A DNA stretch of 44,340 nucleotides. Origin: Thermoflexus sp. GTDB lineage: Bacteria > Chloroflexota > Anaerolineae > Thermoflexales > Thermoflexaceae. Location: NCBI GenBank assembly GCA_025057635.1, contig JANXBD010000005.1:1-44340 (forward strand), in the 5' to 3' direction. Made by a program: the position numbers and the translations under genes. Positions 16,950 through 25,172 of the stretch are shown piece after piece (the stretch's first letter is position 1; each line of letters opens with the position of its first letter). The notes under the pieces were generated by a model. That model was not told where the DNA came from. It worked only from the letters and a program-made list of their open reading frames with translations, and did no database searches.

Positions 16950-17066
16950 TGTCCCCTCTACCGATAGCCCAGGGAATGATCCTGCACTCTCCTAACTGAT
17001 AGAGGGAGGGTCGATGTAATGAGGCGCTCCCTCATTCTGTAAGAACCCCCGATCTCAATCTTGAAG

Positions 17067-17072
17067 TATAAT
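17067..17072 (+). promoter_or_regulatory. Candidate -10 box for the epimerase gene
   Basis: Exact TATAAT 57 bases before the ATG at 17130. It argues against the upstream in-frame starts at 17061 and 17091, which would overlap or closely follow the promoter. Confidence 0.4.
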
Positions 17073-17129
17073 AGCTTCCACTGCACCCTGTGGATGCACC
17101 ATATCCGCCAGATGCATTCGGAGGTTCCA

Positions 17130-18188
17130 ATGCCCTCTCAGGCTTTGATCACAGGCGGCGCTGGTTTTATCGGATCTAACTTGGCAGATGCCCTGGCTTC
17201 GGATGGATGGGTGGTATGGATTTTCGACCTGCTGGCCCGTCCCGGCGTGGAGCGTAACCTAACCTGGCTTCAGGAACGCCATGGTGGGCGCATCCGGTTT
17301 ATCCGTGGTGACATCCGGGATTTTCCGGCTGTGGCGGACGCTGTGCGACAAGCTGAGGTCATCTTCCACCTAGCTGCCCAGGTAGCCGTCACAACCTCCC
17401 TAATCGATCCCCGCACGGATTTCGAGATGAACGCTCTTGGCACCCTGAACATTCTCGAGGCGGCCCGCCAGGCCCGCCATCGCCCGATCATCCTATATAC
17501 CTCCACTAATAAGGTTTATGGCGCGATGGAAGAGGTGCCCGTGGTGGAGGAAGCCACCCGCTACCGGTATGCAGACCGGCCGTTCGGGATCGACGAGCGT
17601 CAACCCCTGGATTTTCACTCCCCCTATGGCTGCTCGAAGGGGGCGGCAGATCAATACGTGCGGGACTACGCCCGGATTTATGGGCTTCCTACAGTCGTGT
17701 TCCGGATGTCTTGCATCTATGGCCCTCGCCAATTCGGCACGGAAGATCAGGGATGGGTGGCCCACTTTGTGATCTCGGCTATGACGGGGCGGCCGATCAC
17801 GATCTATGGAGACGGCAAACAGGTGCGGGATCTATTGTTTGTAACCGACCTGATCGCTGCCATGCGGGCCGCCGTGGAGCGCATCCATCGGACTGCTGGG
17901 CAGATCTATAACATCGGAGGCGGGCCAGAGAACACGCTTTCGGTCTGGCGCGAGTTTGCCCCACTCCTGGAAGAGATCCTGGGGCGTCCCTTAGACCCCC
18001 CCTCCTTCGGCCCGTGGCGTCCTGGGGATCAAAAGGTTTACATTAGTGACATCCGGAAGGCCATGCGTGACCTGGACTGGCGGCCCCAAGTCGGCGTGCG
18101 GGAAGGACTGGCGCGCCTTGTGGAATGGGTGCAAGAGGGCATCCTCCTTCCCGAACGCTCTCGCTTAGACACGCCTCGGATCTCTTGA
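17130..18188 (+). CDS. NAD-dependent sugar epimerase, CDP-paratose 2-epimerase-like
   Basis: Extended short-chain dehydrogenase of 352 residues. The nucleotide-binding motif is ITGGAGFIGSN (residues 7-17), the catalytic pair is Tyr166/Lys170 in SPYGCSKGAADQYVRDY, and TSTNKVYG (124-131) supplies the catalytic Ser/Thr. The blocks VFRMSCIYGPRQFGTEDQ and YGDGKQVRDLLFVTDL closely resemble CDP-paratose 2-epimerases and related nucleotide-sugar epimerases, so it probably makes an activated hexose for a surface glycan. ATG 17130 is chosen because GGAGG lies five bases upstream. A GT4 glycosyltransferase follows after 28 bases on the same strand, probably in one operon. Confidence 0.88.
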   Translation: MPSQALITGGAGFIGSNLADALASDGWVVWIFDLLARPGVERNLTWLQERHGGRIRFIRGDIRDFPAVADAVRQAEVIFHLAAQVAVTTSLIDPRTDFEMNALGTLNILEAARQARHRPIILYTSTNKVYGAMEEVPVVEEATRYRYADRPFGIDERQPLDFHSPYGCSKGAADQYVRDYARIYGLPTVVFRMSCIYGPRQFGTEDQGWVAHFVISAMTGRPITIYGDGKQVRDLLFVTDLIAAMRAAVERIHRTAGQIYNIGGGPENTLSVWREFAPLLEEILGRPLDPPSFGPWRPGDQKVYISDIRKAMRDLDWRPQVGVREGLARLVEWVQEGILLPERSRLDTPRIS

Positions 18189-18216
18189 TGCTTTCTGAAC
18201 TTGCACTGCTGAAGTT

Positions 18217-19371
18217 ATGAGGATCCTAATCGCTCTTACTTACTATCGGCCCCACATCAGCGGTCTGACGATTTACGCGGAGCGGGTGGCGCGGGCCTTA
18301 GCTGCTCGCGGACATGAGGTTCGGATTCTCACCTCCCAATATGACCGACATCTCCCACGAGGGGAGATCCGAGATGGCGTGTGGATCCATCGAGTGCCGG
18401 TGTGGCTTCGGATTAGCAAGGGCGTGATCATGCCTACGATCGGGATCTGGGCCACCCGGCTGGCCCGGTGGGCCGACGTGCTCTGGCTGCACCTGCCCCA
18501 ATTCGATGCGGCCGGCATCGCCCTCCGCGGACGCCTCTTCCGGAAGCCGGTGGTTCTCACCTATCACTGCGATGTCACCCTTCCTCCCAGCCTAATCAAC
18601 CGCCTGGCCAACATCGCGGTGCACGTCATGGATCACCTGGCCGCCCGGCTCGCCGACATCATCGTGACCTACACGGAGGATTACGCCCGACACTCCCCTT
18701 ATCTCTCCCGCTATATGCACAAGGTGCGCATCATCCCGCCCCCGGTGGAGATCCCCACCCTTCGACCGGAGGCCGTGGCGGCCTTCCGGGCTCGCTGGGG
18801 GTTAGAGAACCAGGTGGTGATCGGGATGGCCGCCCGGCTGGCGGCGGAGAAGGGGGTGGAATATCTCCTGGAGGCCCTCCCCCGTATCCTCGCCGTCCAT
18901 CCGAACGCCCGGGTCCTCTTCGCTGGGCCCTATCAAAACGTTCTCGGGGAGGAGGCCTACGCCCGACGGCTGGCGCCCCTGTTTGAGAAATATCGAGACC
19001 ACTGGACCTTTTTGGGAGTGTTGGAGCCGGAGGAGATGGCCGCCTTTTTCGCCAGCTGCGATGTGGTGGTGTTGCCCAGCCTGAACGCCACTGAATCCTT
19101 CGGCCTGGTTCAGGTGGAAGCCATGCTGTGCGGCACCCCGGTGGTCGCGAGCGACCTCCCGGGGGTCCGGGTGCCCACTCAGACCACGGGAATGGGCCGG
19201 ACGGCTCCCCCGCGGGACAGCCGGGCCCTGGCGGAGGCCATTCTCGAGGTGCTCGCTAACCGCCCCGCCTTCTGTCGGCCCCGAGAGTGGGTGGAGCGCC
19301 TCTACAGCACCCAACGAACGGCCGCTGAATACGAGGAGCTGTTCGCCGCGCTCTTGGCGTCGCGTCGGTAA
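18217..19371 (+). CDS. Glycosyltransferase family 4 (GT-B fold)
   Basis: A 384-residue retaining glycosyltransferase. The N-terminal acceptor domain begins MRILIALTYYRPHISGLTIY (a glycine-poor variant of the usual YPPxxGG). The donor domain contains GMAARLAAEKGVEYLLEAL, FLGVLEPEEMAAFF and the E-x7-E signature ESFGLVQVEAMLCGTPVV. It transfers a sugar from a nucleotide donor to a lipid-linked or surface glycan at the inner membrane face; the sugar is not predictable. It lies 28 bases after the epimerase gene, with a weak ribosome binding site (GAAG), consistent with translation from a shared transcript. Confidence 0.9.
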   Translation: MRILIALTYYRPHISGLTIYAERVARALAARGHEVRILTSQYDRHLPRGEIRDGVWIHRVPVWLRISKGVIMPTIGIWATRLARWADVLWLHLPQFDAAGIALRGRLFRKPVVLTYHCDVTLPPSLINRLANIAVHVMDHLAARLADIIVTYTEDYARHSPYLSRYMHKVRIIPPPVEIPTLRPEAVAAFRARWGLENQVVIGMAARLAAEKGVEYLLEALPRILAVHPNARVLFAGPYQNVLGEEAYARRLAPLFEKYRDHWTFLGVLEPEEMAAFFASCDVVVLPSLNATESFGLVQVEAMLCGTPVVASDLPGVRVPTQTTGMGRTAPPRDSRALAEAILEVLANRPAFCRPREWVERLYSTQRTAAEYEELFAALLASRR

Positions 19372-19415
19372 GCCGGTTCATGCAACCGGTCGTGGAGGTA
19401 TAAAGAGGCGTAAAT

Positions 19416-19827
19416 ATGTCGAACGTGGTCGCTCGCCGTTTGATTGTCGAGAACTTTCGCTCGATCGCTCGGGCTGACATTGAGCCGGCCCCGATCACGG
19501 TCATCTACGGCCCGAATTCCTCCGGCAAGTCTTCACTGATCTATGCCCTCCTGACCCTGCGAAACATTGTCCTGAAGCCGATGTCGCAGGTTTCAGAGTT
19601 TTTCGATGGTGAGTTTATGCATATAAGCGGGTTTGAGGAGGTCGTGTTTCAGCATAACACGAACCGGACAATTCGACTGGAAACTAGCGTAAATCCGGGG
19701 GAAGGTCTGGGGCGAAACCCAGTTTGTCCGTCAGGAGGTCAACGAGCACGGCCAAATCGAGGGCGGCCTGCGATCGTTCATCGAAGCTGAGCGGGAAGAT
19801 CTGCGCGCATTCCTGGGCGCATCGTAA
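19416..19827 (+). pseudogene. Truncated, frameshifted AAA-type ATPase (RecF/OLD-like N-terminus)
   Basis: The first 90 residues look like an ABC/AAA ATPase of the RecF/OLD type: ARRLIVENFRSIARADIEPA, then Walker A in VIYGPNSSGKSSLIYALLTL. At a run of five G (19697-19701) the frame is lost. Reading one base fewer continues the protein as KVWGETQFVRQEVNEHG and on to a TAA at 19825-19827. Even with the frame restored the protein ends after about 136 residues, with no Q-loop/signature, Walker B or C-terminal domain. The rest has therefore been deleted. Such ATPases often pair with a small PIN-like or TOPRIM partner in defence-type modules; here only relics remain. Confidence 0.75.
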
Positions 19828-19854
19828 GCAAGCCCAACCGCATGAGCTTGCGGG

Positions 19855-20112
19855 ATGCCTGCTCAACTCCTGGTCTTAGACGAATGGCTGTTTCACCACC
19901 TGAAAGGAGAAGCGGGAGCGGAAGGCCAGCGAGAAGCCTTTCGCATCCCGCAAGAAATCGAGCGGCGGTGCGATCGAATCGCCTGGAAACGTGACACATC
20001 GTGGGTGAGAATGGATGTGATTAAGCGAGTTTTTCCTACAATCAAGGCAGTTCACCTAAAAGACTTTGCGAAATCTTTTGTCGGTGGCTCTCCCGGCGAT
20101 GGCGGCCCCTGA
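19855..20112 (+). pseudogene. Relic of a small PIN-like partner gene
   Basis: An 85-codon frame directly after the broken ATPase. It begins MPAQLLVLDEWLFHHLKGEA and continues EGQREAFRIP and ERRCDRIAW. This N-terminal pattern (LLVLDEW, CDRI) resembles small PIN-like proteins found after AAA ATPases in thermophiles, which usually exceed 130 residues; this is recognition by eye. From about residue 50 the sequence no longer looks like the family and runs into the 5' end of the methyltransferase gene (overlap 20099-20112), so the 3' half has probably been replaced or deleted. Confidence 0.5.
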
Positions 20113-20914
20113 CTTCCTCTGGCTCCACCTGAAAGAAGTCCCCGCCTTCCGGGCCCTCCTGCGAGGGGTGGAGGCTCGGTTCTATCAGGACCTAGAGATG
20201 CCCGAGCCGGTTCTGGATCTGGGCTGTGGGGATGGCCATTTTGCCAGCCTGGCGTTCCCTGGGAAGGCCCTAGTGGGCCTGGATCTCGGATGGAAGACGC
20301 TGAGAGAGGCTGCCGCCCGACAAGTGTATCGGTGGGTGACTCAAGCGGATGGCACCCGGATGCCCTTTCCCTCTGGTTTCTTTGGGACGGTGATCAGCAA
20401 CTCAGTGCTTGAGCACATCCCAGATGTAGAGGCTGTTCTGCAGGAGGTGGCCCGGGTCTTGCGGCCCGGAGGATATTTCGTGTTCTGCTCCCCCAGCCAT
20501 CGCTTTGTCGAGTTCCTCTCGATTTATCGGCTGCTCCGCCGCTTGGGGCTCTCGAGGGCCGCCGAGGATTACGGACGCCTCTTCAACCGGATCTCGCGCC
20601 ATTACCATTGTGATGCCCCGGAGATCTGGGCAGCCCGGCTGGAGCAGGCGGGCCTGCGCCCCATCCGGTGGTGGTTCTACTTCTCCCGGGGAGCTACGGC
20701 CCTCTTAGAGTGGGGCCACCCCTATGGGCTCCCCTCATTGCTGTATAAGAAGCTGTTTGGGCGCTGGATCCTAGCTCCATGGCGGTGGAGCCTGAGGCCG
20801 GTGGAGCGAGTGCTGCGGCCGTTTTATGAAGAACCCCCGGGCGCTGAAGGGGCATATTTCTTTATGATCGCCCTTCGCCTAGAGAAAATGCCAACTTCGA
20901 CGGTCGGAATTTAA
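20099..20914 (+). CDS. Class I SAM-dependent methyltransferase
   Basis: A 271-residue protein with motif I VLDLGCGDGHFASLAF near residue 36, an acidic residue ending strand 2 (GLDLG), and the post-I/motif II-III region MPFPSGFFGTVISNSVLEHI and LQEVARVLRPGGYFVFCSPS. This is the methyltransferase_11-type pattern often encoded in surface-polysaccharide clusters, so it may methylate a sugar or lipid-linked intermediate; the substrate is unknown. The ATG at 20099 starts the similarity to relatives, but a TTG at 20066 in the same frame is possible. Neither has a recognisable ribosome binding site, which fits a rearranged 5' junction with the PIN-like relic. Confidence 0.85.
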   Translation: MAAPDFLWLHLKEVPAFRALLRGVEARFYQDLEMPEPVLDLGCGDGHFASLAFPGKALVGLDLGWKTLREAAARQVYRWVTQADGTRMPFPSGFFGTVISNSVLEHIPDVEAVLQEVARVLRPGGYFVFCSPSHRFVEFLSIYRLLRRLGLSRAAEDYGRLFNRISRHYHCDAPEIWAARLEQAGLRPIRWWFYFSRGATALLEWGHPYGLPSLLYKKLFGRWILAPWRWSLRPVERVLRPFYEEPPGAEGAYFFMIALRLEKMPTSTVGI

Positions 20915-21190
20915 TATCTTGTAGGAATCGTTATTGAGACGTGTGTATTTATTAGCAATCCCTTCCCCTTAAATCGTGTCTATACCAACATCATCCAGGC
21001 GATTGGGGAGTATCCGACTACCCTCAAGGATAGCTTCCCATCAAGACCATGCGATATGGTCCCAGATATAGACATCCATGCCATAGATTCATAATTGGCA
21101 GTCGGTCGGCGTGCTTCGCGATAATCCACCATATACATAGCGCTGAGATATAAAGTAAAGTTAAGAGAGATCAAAGAGGTGGACGCACGA

Positions 21191-23173
21191 ATGGTGATCC
21201 GTTGGCTCCGTGCTGCTACATCTTTGACATTCGCTGTAGCGATTCTTCTCGCTGTGGTTGCCCAGCTACGGCTAGAGGCGAGTCCGCAGGATGCTCCGGA
21301 TGCTTGGGGGTTAATGCTCTATGCGGTTTCCTTTCTCCTGCTGGTTTGGGCGATCCGCCGCACCCCAGAGGGGTTAGCGGTTGAGGGCCTTCCCCAGGAG
21401 ATCCCCTCGGCCTTCTATCGATCTTACCGCTCGACATGGCTCAAGGTGAGCATAGCGGGGATGATCATAGCCTTTCTCGACTCCGGTGGTAACCAATTCC
21501 GTCCGATCGGTGTCATCGCCTGGATCATCGCCGTGATTGCCTGGTTCCTCGCGTGGTGGAATGATCCCCTTCCCCGACTGCCCCGCGGTGAGTTCCGCCT
21601 GCGCATGCATCATCTGTTGTTCTTGCTGATTCTCGTCCTTGGAATCGGCTTCCGCTACTGGGACCTTCCTAATCTTCCCCGAGATGTCAATAGCGACCAC
21701 GCGGAGAAGTTGCTGGATGTCCGAGATGTCCTCAACGGCGAATACCGGATCTTCTTTCCCCGAAACACCGGCCGGGAAGCCTTTCAGTTTTATATGGCCG
21801 CTGCCACTATTCGCCTCTTCGATCTGCCGCTGCACAAATACGCGCTACAGGTCGGCACGGCCTTTATCGGGGTGTTGTTGCTGCCCGCCCTCTACCTCCT
21901 GGGTGCCAGTCTATGGGGGCGATGGGGAGGCATTTGGACGATGTTCCTCGGGGCAATCGCTTCGTGGGCAGTGATCCCTGCTCGAGTGGGCCTGCGCTAC
22001 CCCTTTCTGCCAACCTTCGCCGCCTGGTCGCTGGCTTTTCTGATCCGAGGGCTCCGTTCCGGGCGGCGAACCGACTTCCTCTGGATGGGCTTCTTCTTAG
22101 GCATTGGATTATATGGGTATTCTCCTTTCCGAGGGATGGTGGCTGCTCTCCCCGTCGCCTTCCTAGTGGTCTGGCTGGCCCAGCGAGGCTGGCAGACCGT
22201 AGTGGGATGGCAACGCGCGAAGGACTTCGCGATTGGGATGCTTACGGCAGTTCCTCTTTTGGCTCCTATGCTCCGCTTCGTTCTTGAATCCCCGGAGTTC
22301 TTTTTCTATCGGCTGATGACTCGAGTCTCCGATTGGGAGAAGCCGATCGAGGGCAATCCCATTCTGATCTTAGCCGATAACCTCCGCCGGGCACTGCTGA
22401 TGTTCCACTGGACGGGCGATGAGGTGTATGTGGCCACGATCCCACTGCGGCCGATGCTGGATCCGATGATGGCCGCTCTGCTTGCCTTAGGTGGGGTTGC
22501 AGCGATGCTTTGGATGCTTCGCCACCGGGATCCAGCCCCGCTAGCCGTGCTGGTATGCGGATTGATTATGTTACTCCCTTCTGCCTATAACCTGTCCTTC
22601 CCAAGGGAGAACCCCAGCGCTGTTCGGGCCGCTGGGGCCCTGCCTGCTGTCCTTCCTTTCGCTGCTCTGATCCCCACCCTGTGGACTGCAAGGTGGGGCT
22701 CTCCTTATTTTATGCAGTGGGTTAAGTGGGGAACAGGAGTCATGCTGGCCATAGCCCTGGTCTGGGTCAATGCCGACCGTATCTTCCGCGAATATGCGGC
22801 CAATTATTGCCGATCCGTCTTGAATACTTCAGAGGCTGCCGAGATCCTGCGAGGGTTTTATATGGCAGGTGGGCCGGAGACCAACGCGTTCTATGTGGCA
22901 TATCCCTATTGGTTTGACTCCCGGCTCATCGGGATGTGGCTGGGGAATATCGACTGGCCTTATACCATCTGGCACGAGAACCTTTCCCAGGCTCTGGAGA
23001 CCCATCGGAGCCTGACAGGCCCCCGGCTCTATTTGGTGCATCCCCAAGATCACGCCTCGCTTGTCACGCTCCAGGCTGCCTATCCAGCGGGATGGTGGGT
23101 GTTCCGGCCTCGTGCCCGTTGCGAGGGATGGGGAATTATCGTGTTCCACGCTCCACCGGCTTCCCCTCCATAA
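21191..23173 (+). CDS. PMT-type (GT39/GT83-like) membrane glycosyltransferase
   Basis: A 660-residue integral membrane protein with about twelve helices. After two N-terminal helix pairs comes an acidic periplasmic-loop motif (LPRDVNSDHAEKLLDVRDVL) typical of GT-C enzymes that use polyprenyl-phosphate sugars (PMT/ArnT superfamily). Then come GREAFQFYMAAATIRLFDLP, ASWAVIPARVGLRYPFLPTF and GLYGYSPFRGM. The C-terminal 130 residues form a soluble extracytoplasmic domain. It probably transfers a sugar from a lipid carrier outside the membrane. ATG 21191 is preferred: GAGGTGG lies about eight bases upstream, which overlaps the alternative GTG at 21179. The 276-base gap before it holds no gene I can support. 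Confidence 0.85.
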   Translation: MVIRWLRAATSLTFAVAILLAVVAQLRLEASPQDAPDAWGLMLYAVSFLLLVWAIRRTPEGLAVEGLPQEIPSAFYRSYRSTWLKVSIAGMIIAFLDSGGNQFRPIGVIAWIIAVIAWFLAWWNDPLPRLPRGEFRLRMHHLLFLLILVLGIGFRYWDLPNLPRDVNSDHAEKLLDVRDVLNGEYRIFFPRNTGREAFQFYMAAATIRLFDLPLHKYALQVGTAFIGVLLLPALYLLGASLWGRWGGIWTMFLGAIASWAVIPARVGLRYPFLPTFAAWSLAFLIRGLRSGRRTDFLWMGFFLGIGLYGYSPFRGMVAALPVAFLVVWLAQRGWQTVVGWQRAKDFAIGMLTAVPLLAPMLRFVLESPEFFFYRLMTRVSDWEKPIEGNPILILADNLRRALLMFHWTGDEVYVATIPLRPMLDPMMAALLALGGVAAMLWMLRHRDPAPLAVLVCGLIMLLPSAYNLSFPRENPSAVRAAGALPAVLPFAALIPTLWTARWGSPYFMQWVKWGTGVMLAIALVWVNADRIFREYAANYCRSVLNTSEAAEILRGFYMAGGPETNAFYVAYPYWFDSRLIGMWLGNIDWPYTIWHENLSQALETHRSLTGPRLYLVHPQDHASLVTLQAAYPAGWWVFRPRARCEGWGIIVFHAPPASPP

Positions 23174-23205
23174 AAAAAGGGCAGGGGCCCTAGATCCATG
23201 CCCTT
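23174..23205 (-). terminator. Intrinsic terminator of the DoxX-like gene
   Basis: On the minus strand AAGGGCA (23205-23199) pairs with TGCCCTT (23183-23177) around a 15-base loop that contains GGGCCC, and the stem runs straight into TTTTTTTA. The T-tract abuts the stop codon of the convergent glycosyltransferase gene. Confidence 0.8.
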
Positions 23206-23219
23206 GAGGACTTCTTCCC

Positions 23220-23735
23220 CTAGGCCAGCCGTCGTCGCAGGAGGCTCTCCTCCACCGGCTGGAGGATCACGCCGATCCAGAAGCCCAGAAGCATCGCCTG
23301 GGAGAAGAACATCACCAGGTTCAGGCCCGAAGTGGAGGGGCTGGTGTGCCCAGCGGCCAGACCGAAGCAGGCGTTCATCGTCATCCCACCCAGCAGGGCG
23401 ATCGCCACCAGGATCCCCGCCGCACGTCGCAACACTCCGTTCAGGCGATGGGCTAGGAATAGCAGATAGAGAGCGCCGGCGATCAGGCCCAGGCCGGCCA
23501 GCAGCTCACCCCACTGAACCAGGTTTCCAAACAACGTCGCGTTCGCGGTGGCTGGACCGGTAAGGAAAGCCTTCATCCAGGGGTAAGGGTTCTTCTCCGC
23601 GAAGCGGGCCAGGGTCTGGGGCAGACCGGTGACAAACTGGCCGCCCGTCTCCATCTTCTCCAGGCCGCCGCGCAGCCATTCGTAGCCGAGGACGATCTGA
23701 ATGAGCAGTAACCAGATACGCGCCAGCCGATCCAT
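23220..23735 (-). CDS. DoxX/DoxD-like membrane protein
   Basis: A 171-residue protein with four hydrophobic helices in the DoxX/DoxD (thiosulfate:quinone oxidoreductase small-subunit-like) arrangement. IVLGYEWLRGGLEKM is in helix 1, LVQWGELLAGLGLIAGALY in helix 2, and LLGGMTMNACFGLAAGH and LVMFFSQAMLLGFWIG follow. The conserved glutamate in GELLAGLGL is present. Family members are membrane subunits of thiosulfate oxidation or of redox/detoxification complexes; the function here is not fixed by context, and no DoxA-like partner is adjacent. The ribosome binding site is weak (AAGAGG). A 9-bp inverted repeat lies 22-50 bases upstream and is a likely operator. Confidence 0.8.
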   Translation of the reverse strand: MDRLARIWLLLIQIVLGYEWLRGGLEKMETGGQFVTGLPQTLARFAEKNPYPWMKAFLTGPATANATLFGNLVQWGELLAGLGLIAGALYLLFLAHRLNGVLRRAAGILVAIALLGGMTMNACFGLAAGHTSPSTSGLNLVMFFSQAMLLGFWIGVILQPVEESLLRRRLA

Positions 23736-23757
23736 GGAAGGCCTCTTATTGAAGGGC

Positions 23758-23785
23758 TTTTACGCTTATCAATGTCAGCGTAAAA
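23758..23785 (-). promoter_or_regulatory. 9-bp inverted repeat, candidate operator of the DoxX-like gene
   Basis: TTTTACGCT (23758-23766), 10-base spacer, AGCGTAAAA (23777-23785): a perfect dyad centred about 36 bases upstream of the start codon. Size and symmetry suit a dimeric regulator such as a TetR- or GntR-type protein. No such regulator is adjacent. Confidence 0.55.
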
Positions 23786-23956
23786 ACCGGGCCCTCGTAG
23801 AGACGAACATACCCACTTACTCATGACATCTGTCACAACTGGGCTTTGGATCAACGGGTCATGCCCCAGACCACCCAAGCCTCTTACGCATAATAGCGGG
23901 GCCAAGTTCATCCCACATCCATGTCCCCAGGGGGATTTTGGACAAAAGACAGATGC

Positions 23957-24217
23957 TCAGCGACGGGAGGAAATCGAAATTGAGGAAATTCCCAGGAGAA
24001 CTCCAGCCCCTAACAATCCGGGGATCACCGCCGTGGTTCCGATCTGCCCAAATCCGGGGACGAGGAGCTGTCCTACACCATGACCGATCGCAAATCCCGC
24101 ACATCCTAACATGAGATCCCAGATCAGCCGCCTGGCCCCGCCTCCGGCGATGATGTGGCGGAGCAACCCCGCTCCGACTCCTAGGAAGAGGATTAGCGCA
24201 GGAATTGTCCACATCAT
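23957..24217 (-). CDS. Small membrane protein coupled to a tandem-HTH regulator
   Basis: An 86-residue protein with two or three hydrophobic glycine-rich segments (MMWTIPALILFLGVGAGLL, LMLGCAGFAIGHGVGQLL, AVIPGLLGAGVLLGIS). I do not recognise a family beyond a loose likeness to small GlsB/YeaQ-type proteins. Its ATG overlaps the stop of the upstream regulator gene (ATGA), so translation is probably coupled; GGAG lies eight bases before the ATG. The pairing suggests a membrane input for, or a target of, the regulator, but this is inference. Confidence 0.65.
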   Translation of the reverse strand: MMWTIPALILFLGVGAGLLRHIIAGGGARRLIWDLMLGCAGFAIGHGVGQLLVPGFGQIGTTAVIPGLLGAGVLLGISSISISSRR

Positions 24218-24894
24218 AGGGTGATCTCCAGCAAGTCCTCCGCGATATGCCGGAGGCGGTCTGCCGGGAGCCCTGCCAAGCGTGTTGCGATCCGAAGGTA
24301 AGGGAGATTGACCGGTGATGTCACGAATACGCGAATCTCCGGGGGAAGTGTTCGAAAGCGTTCGATCTGATCCAGGAGAAGAACCGACTGGCCAATGGGG
24401 CTATCCACATCATAGAACTCTGAGATGGAAACCCCTAAATAGAGGCACAAACGTTCCAAATGAACTAAGGGAACGGGACGTTCTCCGGACTCATACGCTT
24501 TGATCCGTCGAGGACTGCATCCCAAAAACATCGCGACTTCCCGCAGGCTTTTTCCTGCCCGTTCTCGAGCCTGGCGGAGGATCAGACCGATAATCCGATG
24601 TCGAAGCGTGAGGAGTTCCGGTATGGACTCTGTCAACCCATCTTTGCTCGGTGAGGCGCTATGGCGATCCGGTTCCAGAAGGGTGGAGAGAGGTCGCTGG
24701 AAGAACCAGGCTAGGGCCTCCAACTCCGGAAGCGTGAAGTCCATCCGCCCGGCCTCATAGGCTTGATAACGGGCCGGGGGAATGCCTAGCAACATCGCAC
24801 AGTCCTTGATGGTTTTCCCAGCCCCCTCTCGGGCCTGCCGGAGAGCGAGCCCCAAGATCTTCCGACGGATATCCAGACGTTCTCGTTCATCCAT
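24214..24894 (-). CDS. Regulator with two tandem XRE-type helix-turn-helix domains
   Basis: A 226-residue protein with two copies of an XRE/Cro-CI HTH. Domain 1 (about residues 8-72) contains LALRQAREGAGKTIKDCAML and GIPPARYQAYEAGRM; domain 2 (about 96-160) contains LILRQARERAGKSLREVAMF and GCSPRRIKAYESGERPV. The copies align over their whole length, indicating internal duplication, and diverge in the recognition helix, so they may bind two half-sites. The C-terminal 60 residues (SVLLLDQIERFRTLPPEIRVF onwards) have no obvious known fold. It overlaps the downstream small membrane-protein gene by 4 bases and is divergent from the UbiA-family gene, separated by about 280 bases. Confidence 0.85.
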   Translation of the reverse strand: MDERERLDIRRKILGLALRQAREGAGKTIKDCAMLLGIPPARYQAYEAGRMDFTLPELEALAWFFQRPLSTLLEPDRHSASPSKDGLTESIPELLTLRHRIIGLILRQARERAGKSLREVAMFLGCSPRRIKAYESGERPVPLVHLERLCLYLGVSISEFYDVDSPIGQSVLLLDQIERFRTLPPEIRVFVTSPVNLPYLRIATRLAGLPADRLRHIAEDLLEITL

Positions 24895-25076
24895 AATCCC
24901 TATTCCGTGGTTCAGATTGGCCTCATCTCATATCGAGAGATCAATTCAAGGACCTGGACTTGAGAATAAAACTAATCCTTTTCGGAAACCATCTCTAAAA
25001 GGCCCCATGAATGCAGACGAAACGGCTGCTGCCTTCTCGATCGAGCTTCGGAGGGCTAGAAGATCGCGGCTAACAT

Positions 25077-25082
25077 TATAAT
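25077..25082 (+). promoter_or_regulatory. Candidate -10 box for the UbiA-family gene
   Basis: Exact TATAAT 90 bases before the GTG at 25173, without a clear -35. Confidence 0.35.
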
Positions 25083-25172
25083 CAGGATCAGTAATTCTGG
25101 GTAGCATTTTGAGAGGGTGCATTTCACGGTCAAGCAGAGCGTTCCGCTCTGAAACCTTATGGGGGGGTTTCC

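Noticed and set aside
20980-21174. Minus-strand 64-codon frame before the PMT-type glycosyltransferase gene
   Set aside because: No recognisable family and no ribosome binding site; possibly a relic, but not supportable.
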